Shown here: piece after piece, positions 7,605 through 12,989 of the stretch
Numbering within the stretch: position 1 is the first letter of the stretch
Layout of the letters: each line of letters starts with the position of its first letter
Virus record (IMG/VR): IMGVR_UViG_3300022602_000281
Coordinates: 1 to 32,461 of that record
Direction: 5' to 3' (one strand)
DNA from: a virus
Length of the DNA stretch: 32,461 nt
Notes under the pieces: generated by a model
Told to the model about the DNA's origin: nothing
Databases searched by the model: none
Seen by the model: the letters and a program-made list of their open reading frames with translations, nothing else
Position numbers and translations under genes: made by a program

Positions 7605-7778
7605 TCACTCCTCGTATCCGTAATGCTTAAACAGATAAAAATACATCAACTTCTCCCACCTCATGCTTGGTCCATTTTTATTCCAGCAGTGACAAAGCTC
7701 ATCTTGATGCCAGTAATAACAACGCTCTGCCATTTTTATCCAGTAACTAGACCCAAACCTGTTTTTCATTTTGTTCAC
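7605..7778 (-). CDS. small aromatic-rich protein, function unknown
   Basis: 57 residues if started at the GTG at 7778, which has GGAG six bases upstream. ATG 7769 and GTG 7790 are alternatives. It is rich in Trp, Tyr, Cys and His (ERCYYWHQDELCHCWNKNG), suggesting a compact, possibly metal-binding fold. It overlaps the preceding gene by a few bases and ends one base before the next start. Unrecognised. Confidence 0.5.
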   Translation of the reverse strand: MNKMKNRFGSSYWIKMAERCYYWHQDELCHCWNKNGPSMRWEKLMYFYLFKHYGYEE

Positions 7779-7993
7779 GCTACTCTCCACACACGCAAGT
7801 TGTCACCCTCGGACTTGCTAGAAAACTTAAACCCTAACCTTTTAGATGCCCTGTAGTTAGCGTTGAGCACCTTAGCCCTTGCACTCACAGGCACAGTAAA
7901 ACTATCCCCCACTTCCATACTCTCATAAGGGTATGCGTATACCACCCGTGGGTTAGGCAGAACACTACCCTTTTCTATCTCTAATATCTCCAT
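7775..7993 (-). CDS. small conserved phage protein (MEVGDS-type)
   Basis: 72 residues from ATG 7993, which follows AGAGGTG; an in-frame start at 8017 would run into the divergent regulatory gap. The sequence YESMEVGDSFTVPV, then ASKRLGFKFSSKSEGDNLRVWRV, matches a widespread family of small phage and bacterial proteins of unknown function. It is the first gene of the leftward block, so transcription of the late operon probably begins just upstream, in 7994-8044. Confidence 0.65.
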   Translation of the reverse strand: MEILEIEKGSVLPNPRVVYAYPYESMEVGDSFTVPVSARAKVLNANYRASKRLGFKFSSKSEGDNLRVWRVA

Positions 7994-8044
7994 ATAATCA
8001 CCTCTACCTATAACCATATAATATCATAACTTTAAGGAGTGTCA
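7994..8044. promoter_or_regulatory. divergent intergenic region between leftward and rightward genes
   Basis: Only 51 bp separate the two divergent starts. The plus strand holds TATAAT at 8017-8022 without a convincing -35. The minus strand has TATTAT, also without a good -35. AAGGAG for the rightward gene lies at 8034-8039. Divergent promoters are expected here but not resolved. Confidence 0.35.
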
Positions 8045-8764
8045 ATGTTAATCAGAACCTACAACGAATACCACCTGGGCGACCAGCTCCATCACCTGAA
8101 CTTCCTACGCAGGGTTTGTCAGGAGGATACAAGTATTGAATGTATCCACTACTGTAAGCAGGAGTATCACCCGCAGCTCCTACCGCTGTGTGAGGGCGTA
8201 CCCATCACCTTACAGGACCTACCCCACAGAGGAGATGCTATTAACGCTTGGATAGGGGCAGACGGCTACTTTTACAGAAGTCCGCTCAACAAGAACTGGG
8301 TAGCTTTCCACCTAGACTGGTTCTCCTACCTTGCCAACAAACTAGGTGTGATGAACCCTATGCAAACCCCAGACTCCTTCCTCTTTGACTACCCAGAGTT
8401 AGCCAAGAAGAAGTACCCATCTTATGACGTATTGATAGTAAACAGTGTTCCCATGTCAGGACAGCTACCAGACTACAACCCTTGGTTCTTCGAGAAGCTC
8501 ACTAAGAAGTATATTGACGAAGGCTCTACCGTCATCACCACCTACCCTACAGGCCTATGCCAATCCACCCTAGAGCTAGGCATGACCGTCACAGACATAG
8601 GTTGTCTAGCAAAAGGAGTCAACCGTATACAGGGCGTAGATACAGGCCCTATGTGGCCCACCTATAACGTACACGCCCGTATACCCACCCGTATAGTCTA
8701 CTCAGCAGCACACGCCATAAATCTACTCGACACAATAACTTTAGACAAGCTAGGCAATATATAA
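8045..8764 (+). CDS. glycosyltransferase-like protein (GT-B / heptosyltransferase-like)
   Basis: 239 residues from ATG 8045, preceded by AAGGAG at five bases; an in-frame GTG at 8039 overlaps that site. The N-terminus EYHLGDQLHHLNFLRRV resembles the GD-x-L-x(5)-LR opening of ADP-heptose-type GT-B enzymes. A second half with VDTGPMW resembles their G-x-D-[ST]-G nucleotide-sugar site. If right, it transfers a sugar to a host or virion acceptor. It is short for the two-domain family (usually 300-350 residues), so it may be a reduced or divergent member. Moderate confidence; the frame itself is clear. Confidence 0.6.
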   Translation: MLIRTYNEYHLGDQLHHLNFLRRVCQEDTSIECIHYCKQEYHPQLLPLCEGVPITLQDLPHRGDAINAWIGADGYFYRSPLNKNWVAFHLDWFSYLANKLGVMNPMQTPDSFLFDYPELAKKKYPSYDVLIVNSVPMSGQLPDYNPWFFEKLTKKYIDEGSTVITTYPTGLCQSTLELGMTVTDIGCLAKGVNRIQGVDTGPMWPTYNVHARIPTRIVYSAAHAINLLDTITLDKLGNI

Positions 8765-9028
8765 AATTTTTTATGGGGGGGCAGTGTGGGGGGCACGCAC
8801 ACTACACCTCCTCGTCCCCAACACTTGCCACGCACGCATGTCATGACTACGCAGTTATGACTACGTGACCATTCCCTTTGTAGAGAGGCATAGGAGAGAG
8901 CTAAATATATATTCTTAAGAGAGAGGAGAGTGCAAGTCACCCTCTACTTTGCAATACGTCCCTTATGGTTTAACTACCCTATAGATATATAGATACACTC
9001 ACATATATATTATCTCTATATGATATTG

Positions 9029-9061
9029 TATATGTATTCTCTACATATATGAATACATATA
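9029..9061. repeat. perfect inverted repeat, 11-bp arms
   Basis: TATATGTATTC (9029-9039) and GAATACATATA (9051-9061) are exact reverse complements around an 11-base centre. This is the largest dyad of the AT-rich region and could be an operator, an origin element or a cruciform. Confidence 0.65.
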
Positions 9062-9069
9062 GCGACAAT

Positions 9070-9108
9070 CATATGTTGGTATACTTTATTACTACACACC
9101 AGCATATG
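9070..9108. repeat. imperfect inverted repeat, 10-bp arms
   Basis: CATATGTTGG (9070-9079) and CCAGCATATG (9099-9108) pair at nine Watson-Crick positions plus one G-T wobble, around 19 bases. A further pair, TATGTAA (9122-9128) and TTACATA (9138-9144), follows. Together with 9029-9061 they make a cluster of three dyads in 116 bp. Confidence 0.5.
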
Positions 9109-9201
9109 GTTTGCAGCATATTATGTAAGTAAATATATTACATAGGGTTTTGGAGGGGGTATATAAATCAACAACTTACAGGGGTTGGCACGATTCTATT
9201 A

Positions 9202-9210
9202 TGCTATATA
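9202..9210 (+). promoter_or_regulatory. candidate extended -10 promoter for early genes
   Basis: TGC followed by TATATA (9205-9210) matches an extended -10 element. TTGGCA at 9185-9190, 14 bases upstream, is a poorly spaced -35. The expected start, about 9216, falls inside the hairpin at 9214-9234. It resembles the elements at 10793-10801 and 12921-12929. Confidence 0.4.
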
Positions 9211-9213
9211 TGT

Positions 9214-9246
9214 GTATACCTTGAAAAAGTATACGTCCTAACTTAA
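9214..9246 (+). promoter_or_regulatory. leader module copy 1: hairpin plus TCCTAACTTAA
   Basis: GTATAC (9214-9219) and GTATAC (9229-9234) form a 6-bp stem. One base later comes TCCTAACTTAA (9236-9246). The 9271 gene starts 24 bp further. Same layout as at 9541, 9921, 10131, 12936 and 16309. Confidence 0.6.
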
Positions 9247-9270
9247 TCAACTTTCCCTAAGGGTTAAAAC

Positions 9271-9507
9271 ATGAATAAATCAACTGTAAACCGTGATGAG
9301 TATTTAAACTTTTTCACAAATTGGATTTTCTATCAATTCGATAGACCTTCAAATCGTATGCGTAACATCTTAATCATTCGCCAGGTATCAAAGATTGTTA
9401 TTGATGATGATGAAGCAGCATATTGGGGTGGTAGGGATTGCTGGTCTATGCACGATATAGCAAGCGAAGCATTGAAAAATACAGCTATTGAGGCGGTAAC
9501 AGCTTAA
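9271..9507 (+). CDS. small early protein, function unknown
   Basis: 78 residues. The N-terminus is aromatic-rich (EYLNFFTNWIFYQFDRP), then RNILIIRQVSKIVIDDDE, then AYWGGRDCWSMHDIASEAL. No membrane segment or known domain is recognised. The ATG at 9271 follows TAAGGG and the first copy of the recurring leader module. It is the first of a row of very small early genes, each with its own leader, a layout typical of host-takeover genes, though no such role is shown here. Confidence 0.65.
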   Translation: MNKSTVNRDEYLNFFTNWIFYQFDRPSNRMRNILIIRQVSKIVIDDDEAAYWGGRDCWSMHDIASEALKNTAIEAVTA

Positions 9508-9513
9508 AACCTA

Positions 9514-9576
9514 GCGTATAGCCTCTTATGGGGGCTATGCGATACGTTTTAGCGTATCTTTTTAATCCTAACTTAA
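9514..9576 (+). terminator. attenuator-like hairpins plus leader module copy 2
   Basis: The first hairpin pairs 9515-9523 with 9533-9541. The second, GATACG (9541-9546) with CGTATC (9553-9558), is followed by five T residues, forming a short intrinsic terminator. AGCGTAT occurs in the 5' arms of both, so the two could be alternative folds. TCCTAACTTAA follows at 9566-9576, then AGAGG and the gene at 9589. Confidence 0.6.
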
Positions 9577-9588
9577 AGAGGCTTCACA

Positions 9589-9882
9589 ATGCAAAGAATC
9601 ACAAACAAACAATTAGAAAATCTGGCTACATGGATAAATGAGCTAACTGGGTCACCTCTTACACCGTACCGTAGAGATGAAAACGATAGATTAGTGGCTA
9701 ATGTAGGTAACTACCATATTTATCACGCTTATGGCGGTGTAGAGCTTCACCGCATGGCTAACGAGGCTGGCGGTATTAGGGTCGTTATCAATAGCGGATG
9801 TACTACTAAGAGAGACCTATATAACCTTATGCACGCCTACATTAAGGGCTTGATGACCGAAAAAGAATCAATAGCTGCCTAA
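9589..9882 (+). CDS. conserved small phage protein
   Basis: 97 residues with the run TNKQLENLATWINELTGSPL, then ANVGNYHIYHAYGGVELHRM (about 42-61), then KRDLYNLMHAYIKG. The combination of a helical N-terminus and the GNYH..AYGGV.LH core recurs in small early proteins of many proteobacterial phages; function is not known to me. ATG 9589 follows AGAGG at suitable spacing and leader copy 2. Confidence 0.75.
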   Translation: MQRITNKQLENLATWINELTGSPLTPYRRDENDRLVANVGNYHIYHAYGGVELHRMANEAGGIRVVINSGCTTKRDLYNLMHAYIKGLMTEKESIAA

Positions 9883-9889
9883 AATAACA

Positions 9890-9920
9890 GCTTCTAGAGG
9901 CTTCTATGAGGCTTCTAGGG
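9890..9920 (+). repeat. three tandem ~10-bp repeats
   Basis: GCTTCTAGAG (9890-9899), GCTTCTATGAG (9900-9910) and GCTTCTAGGG (9911-9920) follow one another directly after the 9589-9882 gene and before leader copy 3. TCTAGA and CTAG steps make weak local pairing possible. Confidence 0.5.
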
Positions 9921-9947
9921 GATGCTATTTTGCATCATCCTAACTTA
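9921..9947 (+). promoter_or_regulatory. leader module copy 3: hairpin plus TCCTAACTTA
   Basis: GATGC (9921-9925) pairs with GCATC (9932-9936) around TATTTT. TCCTAACTTA is at 9938-9947, followed by GAGG and the ATG at 9958. The bases GAGGTAATTATGA before and at the start are identical to those before the 10181 gene. Confidence 0.55.
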
Positions 9948-9957
9948 CGAGGTAATT

Positions 9958-10092
9958 ATGAATACATTAAAGCCTACACAATGCCATGAGACTCTACGCT
10001 GGTATGTAACGGGTTACTTAACTGGTCGTAAATACTGGGGACACTCCGCACGTGCAGCCGAGTTACTTGCTCAGTCTTATTTCTATAAATGA
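9958..10092 (+). CDS. small early protein, 44 residues
   Basis: ATG 9958 follows GAGG at five bases. The frame gives 44 residues beginning MNTLKPTQCHETLRWYVTGY and ending SYFYK, with GRKYWGHSARAAELLAQ in the middle. The Trp/Tyr content and regular coding frame suggest a folded small protein. Its TGA lies eight bases before the next ATG. Function unknown. Confidence 0.6.
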   Translation: MNTLKPTQCHETLRWYVTGYLTGRKYWGHSARAAELLAQSYFYK

Positions 10093-10100
10093 GGCTTTGC

Positions 10101-10178
10101 ATGATATATCAAGACCTTTTTACTATATTGGGGCTAACCCTAGCCCTCCTTATCCTAACTTTTAACTTAATGAGGTAA
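10101..10178 (+). CDS. 25-residue single-pass membrane micropeptide (candidate)
   Basis: ATG 10101 follows GAGG at six bases. The peptide MIYQDLFTILGLTLALLILT continues with FNLMR and a stop. Residues about 7-21 are a hydrophobic membrane span and the ends are polar, with a C-terminal Arg. Its 3' half overlaps leader copy 4, so the same DNA serves as codons and as the hairpin plus TCCTAACTT. Its TAA is two bases before the next ATG. Translation is plausible from spacing but unproven. Confidence 0.4.
   Translation: MIYQDLFTILGLTLALLILTFNLMR
10131..10170 (+). promoter_or_regulatory. leader module copy 4: hairpin plus TCCTAACTT
   Basis: GGGCTA (10131-10136) pairs with TAGCCC (10141-10146) around ACCC. 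TCCTAACTT is at 10153-10161, followed directly by TTAACTTAA (10162-10170), as if the motif tail were doubled. GAGGTAATT and the ATG at 10181 follow. Confidence 0.5.
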
Positions 10179-10180
10179 TT

Positions 10181-10363
10181 ATGACCAGCTTAACTAAAAC
10201 CGCATCTTGGGTAATCGTAAGCAAGCAATCAGGCAAAGCCATACTAGAAACCTTTGATTCATCATTGGTCAACTGTATCAACCAAAAGCTATATAAAGCC
10301 GTACCGATTTTAGAATATCTCCAAAACCTTAACAAAAGCATTAAGGAGACGCACAATGCCTAA
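10181..10363 (+). CDS. conserved small phage protein (WVIV..SGKA type)
   Basis: 60 residues: TASWVIVSKQSGKAILETFD (about 7-26), then VNCINQKLYKAVPILEYLQNLN. The beta-hairpin start and the YKAVPILEYL ending resemble a recurrent family of small proteins in proteobacterial phages, function unknown. ATG 10181 follows GAGG at five bases. It overlaps the following gene by eight bases. Confidence 0.7.
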   Translation: MTSLTKTASWVIVSKQSGKAILETFDSSLVNCINQKLYKAVPILEYLQNLNKSIKETHNA

Positions 10364-10502
10364 ACTATCAGAGATTGAATTAGAACTACTTTCCCTGGTC
10401 CTGGCGGACTATATCGACAATGTAGACCCTAGTTTAGACGGTAAACTGTTACAGATATTTAAGAAAATTAAACAATTAAACAAGGAGAATGAGAATGTAT
10501 AA
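10356..10502 (+). CDS. small acidic helical protein, 48 residues
   Basis: ATG 10356 follows AAGGAG. The product begins MPKLSEIELELLSLVLADYI and ends with a basic helix (FKKIKQLNKENENV). The amphipathic Leu/Glu-rich N-terminal helix and second helix suggest a helical hairpin that could dimerise. It overlaps both neighbours by eight bases, indicating translational coupling. Function unknown. Confidence 0.55.
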   Translation: MPKLSEIELELLSLVLADYIDNVDPSLDGKLLQIFKKIKQLNKENENV

Positions 10503-10629
10503 ACCAGACTTTGGTATTGAAAAGCCCCAGAGGTCTCAAGTGACCTTAGATACGCAAGACCTAGTTTTGTACCTACTGGGTGCATTTTTAGCAGGCATGG
10601 GTGTAGTGGTGCTGTATCTTGGACTATAA
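10495..10629 (+). CDS. small single-pass membrane protein, 44 residues
   Basis: ATG 10495 follows AAGGAG. Residues 1-24 are polar and charged. Residues about 25-44 (LVLYLLGAFLAGMGVVVLYL) form one membrane span reaching the C-terminus. It is a tail-anchored-like protein with a cytoplasmic N-terminus by the positive-inside trend. It is the last gene before the structured non-coding region. An inner-membrane early protein acting on the host is possible but unproven. Confidence 0.55.
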   Translation: MYKPDFGIEKPQRSQVTLDTQDLVLYLLGAFLAGMGVVVLYLGL

Positions 10630-10680
10630 GCCCCGTACGGTATGGCAGCCCATAGGTGCTATACCCATACTGAAACGGGG
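10630..10680 (+). other. long two-part hairpin directly after a coding gene
   Basis: CCCCGT (10631-10636) pairs with ACGGGG (10675-10680). CGGTATGG (10638-10645) pairs with CCATACTG (10665-10672) with one wobble, leaving a small 1x2 internal loop and a 19-base apical loop. GCCCCGTACG (10630-10639) recurs at 10687-10696 and could compete for the same ACGGGG arm. No T-run follows, so this is a stable RNA structure or protein site rather than a classic terminator. Confidence 0.55.
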
Positions 10681-10792
10681 TAGAAAGCCCCGTACGCCTT
10701 CCCGCTGTGAGGTCTTAGGGGTTTGTAAAGGTGTCCCTGCGGAGTGCCCCAGATGCCCAAATAAGAAAATAATTAAAATTAAATTAAAGTTG

Positions 10793-10801
10793 TGATATAG
10801 T
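10793..10801 (+). promoter_or_regulatory. candidate extended -10 promoter of the small RNA
   Basis: TGA followed by TATAGT (10796-10801) is an extended -10 match. TTAAAA at 10773-10778, 17 bases upstream, is a weak -35. The A/T-rich stretch 10762-10790 could act as an UP-like element. The expected start, about 10808, falls exactly at the first small-RNA hairpin. Confidence 0.45.
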
Positions 10802-10807
10802 TAGCCC

Positions 10808-10909
10808 CATTGCAGTCGCGTGCAATAGAAAGTAAGGCTATTTTGATAACTCTCCTACCCCAACATAACGGGGACGCGATTAGGAGGGTTTTTAAAGTAG
10901 CCTTTTTTT
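10808..10909 (+). ncRNA. candidate small non-coding RNA with its own terminator
   Basis: Hairpin one is ATTGCA (10809-10814) with TGCAAT (10821-10826). A nested structure follows: outer stem AAGGCTA (10834-10840) with TAGCCTT (10898-10904); middle stem 10850-10857 with 10881-10888 (eight pairs, one wobble); inner stem CCCC (10858-10861) with GGGG (10870-10873). Seven T residues at 10903-10909 end it like an intrinsic terminator. No gene overlaps. A 9-14 base gap separates it from the TCCTAAC at 10914-10920. Expression is inferred from promoter-like and terminator-like ends. Confidence 0.5.
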
Positions 10910-10913
10910 ATTG

Positions 10914-11148
10914 TCCTAACGATTGCAATACCTACGGGGTTAGACAACCAGACCCTTGAGAATGTGGATGCGACAGACTCAGATAAACGTGCCGAACTGG
11001 GCGTGTGTCTCCTAGCGTGAGGAGCTTCGGGGCAGAGAAAAACCAGGCAGACTATAAGTTTGTAGGCTAGATAAACGAGAGCATCTCACGATTGTGGATA
11101 ACTTTATTTACAGTTGTGGAGTACTAGAGTGTTTTTTCTCTGGTTGCC
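10914..11148 (+). other. non-coding region with hairpins and DnaA-box-like sites
   Basis: No gene seen. TCCTAAC at 10914-10920 follows the small-RNA terminator. Nested pairing links CCGAA (10992-10996) with TTCGG (11026-11030) around CTCC/GGAG. AGAGAAAAA near 11035 can pair with TTTTTCTCT near 11133. TGTGGATAA (11093-11101) is the exact reverse complement of the DnaA box TTATCCACA. Near matches TGTGGATGC (about 10962) and TGTGGAGTA (about 11115) have the same orientation. An origin or regulatory RNA is possible. Confidence 0.45.
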
Positions 11149-11200
11149 TTCCCTATGGGAATGTTAAAAGAGTAAAAAAATTATTGAAATTCCTAACTAT
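11149..11200 (+). promoter_or_regulatory. leader module copy 5 (degenerate)
   Basis: TTCCC (11149-11153) pairs with GGGAA (11157-11161). After about 30 A/T-rich bases comes TCCTAACTAT (11191-11200), then GAGG and the ATG at 11215. Hairpin and motif are further apart than in the other copies. Confidence 0.4.
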
Positions 11201-11214
11201 TGAGGTATTTAAAA

Positions 11215-11445
11215 ATGAAAATAGATTTCGGGGAGACCCATTTAGAAAAAATAGACAGGCTATCTAAGCCCCATAAGTGGTTTGCATGGTATCCAGTAGA
11301 GATAAGTGCCCATGATTACAGATGGTTAGAGTATGTTGAGCGTACGGGTAAGCCGTCTGCTTACTGTGATGGTCTTTGGTTTTGGAGATATAAAGCAATA
11401 CCCAAAACAGTTGGGGATGTACTTAAGGAGATAGAGAATGACTAA
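11215..11445 (+). CDS. small early protein, function unknown
   Basis: 76 residues from ATG 11215, which follows GAGG; an in-frame TTG at 11200 lies on the ribosome binding site itself. It is Trp/Tyr-rich: HKWFAWYPVEISAHDYRWLE (about 21-40), then GLWFWRYKAIPKT. It reads like a small beta-rich fold. The end overlaps the next gene by eight bases. No recognised domain. Confidence 0.65.
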   Translation: MKIDFGETHLEKIDRLSKPHKWFAWYPVEISAHDYRWLEYVERTGKPSAYCDGLWFWRYKAIPKTVGDVLKEIEND

Positions 11446-11749
11446 AGAAGAAATAATTGAATTAGCTATACAGGCTGGAATTAAGCATAGGACAGATGAA
11501 TTTTATTCAGAATTTTGTGATGGCGTTTATTTCGATGACCTTATAACCTTTGCCAAACTGGTTAGGGCTGACTATGGCAAATTACACGCTTCTCTTTGGT
11601 TAAAAAGAATTGATGATGCCGTAAAAAAAGAACGTGAGGAATGTGCAAAGATTTGTGAAAAATTAGTTTTAGAAGATGATTCTTTTTATGGTGAATTTTC
11701 TGGCGGTAAAGATTGTGCTAAAGCTATTCGTGCAAGGGGACAAGAATGA
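11438..11749 (+). CDS. conserved phage protein with REECAKICE helix
   Basis: 103 residues. The N-terminal helix MTKEEIIELAIQAGI is followed by a YFDDLITFAKLVRADYG segment. A charged helix VKKEREECAKICEKLVL (about 64-80) and a terminal CAKAIRARGQE complete it. The EREECAK..CE plus C..AIR-ARG signature is common in small accessory proteins of proteobacterial phages; function unknown. ATG 11438 follows AAGGAG. Confidence 0.75.
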   Translation: MTKEEIIELAIQAGIKHRTDEFYSEFCDGVYFDDLITFAKLVRADYGKLHASLWLKRIDDAVKKEREECAKICEKLVLEDDSFYGEFSGGKDCAKAIRARGQE

Positions 11750-11904
11750 ATGAGAGGCAACTTTACAAAATATTAAATGATTCTATTTATCTTATAGATT
11801 ACTACGATAAAAAAGAACAGTTTGATGAACGAATGTTGTTTGTTTTATTCGTTAGAGACTGGGCTTGTCATTGCATTATCAATCTTCCTAGGAGAAAAAA
11901 ATGA
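11746..11904 (+). CDS. small protein, 52 residues
   Basis: ATG 11746 overlaps the previous stop (ATGA), and its own TGA overlaps the next ATG in the same way, so it is coupled on both sides. The product begins MNERQLYKILNDSIYLIDYY, has FDERMLFVLFVRDWACHCII and ends in PRRKK. It is helical and aromatic-rich with a basic tail. Function unknown. Confidence 0.6.
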   Translation: MNERQLYKILNDSIYLIDYYDKKEQFDERMLFVLFVRDWACHCIINLPRRKK

Positions 11905-12443
11905 TAGAACTACTAGAACAAAGAAAAGCAGAGCTAAAAGCTAAATATAAGAAGACCCCAGATATAGAGATATATGTACGCATATCTGAGGTCAATATCT
12001 TAATCAAAAGATATAAGAAACTTATAGAAGCAGAGGTGGACGCAGCAGGGTTTAGGGAGGAACTGGGTAACCTGGTAGCCCTTATGAGTGGACTGGAGGC
12101 CGACAAAGATAGGCCAGGTGTTATTTGTGACAAAAATGGGCAAGTTGTGTTAAGCCTTTGCAAGAGTTGTGGTAGAGGCGAGGCTGAGTTGGAAACTTCA
12201 TGCGATAAAGCCAAGCAAGAGCAGAATGAGCCTGAAACCTTGAACTACACGGTTAGCGTTGAATGCAAACGATGCGGTTCGCACGAAAAGTATGACTTAG
12301 AAGTTGATTATCCCCCGCCACAACAACGCAAGCCTCTGACAAGAAAAGATATTGATAGATTGCATGAGGAAGACTGTTTTTCTGGGAATATTTATGAGAT
12401 TACAGCCGAAATCGAAGCCGCCCACGGCATTAATAAGGAGTAA
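11901..12443 (+). CDS. zinc-ribbon-type accessory protein with N-terminal coiled coil
   Basis: 180 residues. Residues 1-45 form a charged helix (LLEQRKAELKAKYKK). Residues about 87-95 carry CKSCGRGEAELE, a motif seen in many small phage proteins. Further Cys pairs (CKRCGSHEKYDLE, about 122-134) could make a second zinc site resembling Com/Lar-type knuckles. The C-terminal helix carries RKDIDRLHEEDCF. ATG 11901 follows AGGAG. It may bind nucleic acid; the composite looks like several short phage modules joined. Role unknown. Confidence 0.65.
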   Translation: MIELLEQRKAELKAKYKKTPDIEIYVRISEVNILIKRYKKLIEAEVDAAGFREELGNLVALMSGLEADKDRPGVICDKNGQVVLSLCKSCGRGEAELETSCDKAKQEQNEPETLNYTVSVECKRCGSHEKYDLEVDYPPPQQRKPLTRKDIDRLHEEDCFSGNIYEITAEIEAAHGINKE

Positions 12444-12446
12444 GAC

Positions 12447-12863
12447 ATGAAATACGAATACTGCTGTAAGTGTGACTGCGCCACAGGCAAGGCTGGGGTT
12501 GGTGAAGATTCTTTATATACAGAGACGGATGGCCCATTTTGTGAAAATTGTTTTCCTGAATTTAAGTCAAAGCAAGAGCAAGATGAGCCAGTTGCTATGC
12601 GTTATGACTTTGATGGATACGGATATAAATACATAGACTCAGGCAGTGGAAGTGACTGGCAGACCAGAGAGAGGGGAGCAGAACCCCTTTACACCAAACC
12701 ACAAACTAAAGAATGGGCTGACCTAAGCGTTGATGATATAGAGGACATTGCCGAGCAGTTCCATGATATTGACTATGACATAAATGAGAACCCCTACGAT
12801 ATCTTTGACCACATGGGTTATGCACTAGCACTGCAAGCCAAGCTAAAAGAAAAGAATTCTTAA
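12447..12863 (+). CDS. zinc-ribbon protein with acidic C-terminal half
   Basis: 138 residues. The N-terminus has YCCKCDCATGKAG (Cys 6, 7, 9 and 11 by eye) and FCENCF (about 31-36), a plausible treble-clef or ribbon. The middle has AEPLYTKPQTKEW, a segment shared by many phage accessory proteins. The C-terminal half is strongly acidic (LSVDDIEDIAEQFHDIDYDI). It starts three bases after the previous stop. An acidic, DNA-mimic-like tail is an inference only. Function unknown. Confidence 0.65.
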   Translation: MKYEYCCKCDCATGKAGVGEDSLYTETDGPFCENCFPEFKSKQEQDEPVAMRYDFDGYGYKYIDSGSGSDWQTRERGAEPLYTKPQTKEWADLSVDDIEDIAEQFHDIDYDINENPYDIFDHMGYALALQAKLKEKNS

Positions 12864-12920
12864 TATTTACACAAACTTTACATAAGGAGATAATCATTCT
12901 GTTTAAGACTAATCATCTAA

Positions 12921-12970
12921 TGCTATAATCCTCTCATCACATATATGTATGTGATATTTTCCTAACTTAA
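12921..12970 (+). promoter_or_regulatory. extended -10 promoter plus leader module copy 6
   Basis: TGC plus TATAAT (12924-12929) is a perfect extended -10; the -35 side (TTTAAG, 12902-12907) is weak. The expected start, about 12936, is the first base of a perfect hairpin, ATCACATA (12936-12943) with TATGTGAT (12948-12955). TCCTAACTTAA is at 12960-12970, then AAAGGA and the ATG at 12990. This is the clearest promoter-hairpin-motif example. Confidence 0.6.
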
Positions 12971-12989
12971 ACCTGAAAGGATGTTTCAC

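Larger units (their letters stand above)
8765..9201. other. AT-rich non-coding region with inverted repeats
   Basis: No convincing gene. It begins with a T-run and two G-runs (8773-8800), holds a direct repeat of ATGACTACG (about 8844-8866), then an AT-rich stretch full of TATA steps (8975-9060), followed by three inverted repeats (9029-9061, 9070-9108 and 9122-9144). A minus-strand frame across 8698-8940 is antisense to the glycosyltransferase end and lacks a ribosome binding site. It could be a replication origin or a regulatory region for the early genes. Confidence 0.6.

Noticed and set aside
8698-8940. Minus-strand 80-residue frame at the edge of the AT-rich region
   Set aside because: Antisense to the glycosyltransferase-like gene end, no ribosome binding site, odd composition.
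9185-9204. Sigma54-like TGGCAC...GC promoter
   Set aside because: The GG and GC elements are 14 bases apart instead of 10, so it does not fit the -24/-12 pattern.
9890-9920. CRISPR-like repeat array
   Set aside because: The three ~10-bp units are directly adjacent with no spacers.
12981-12989. Upstream ATG for the Cys-rich protein
   Set aside because: It overlaps the AAAGGA ribosome binding site that serves the ATG at 12990.
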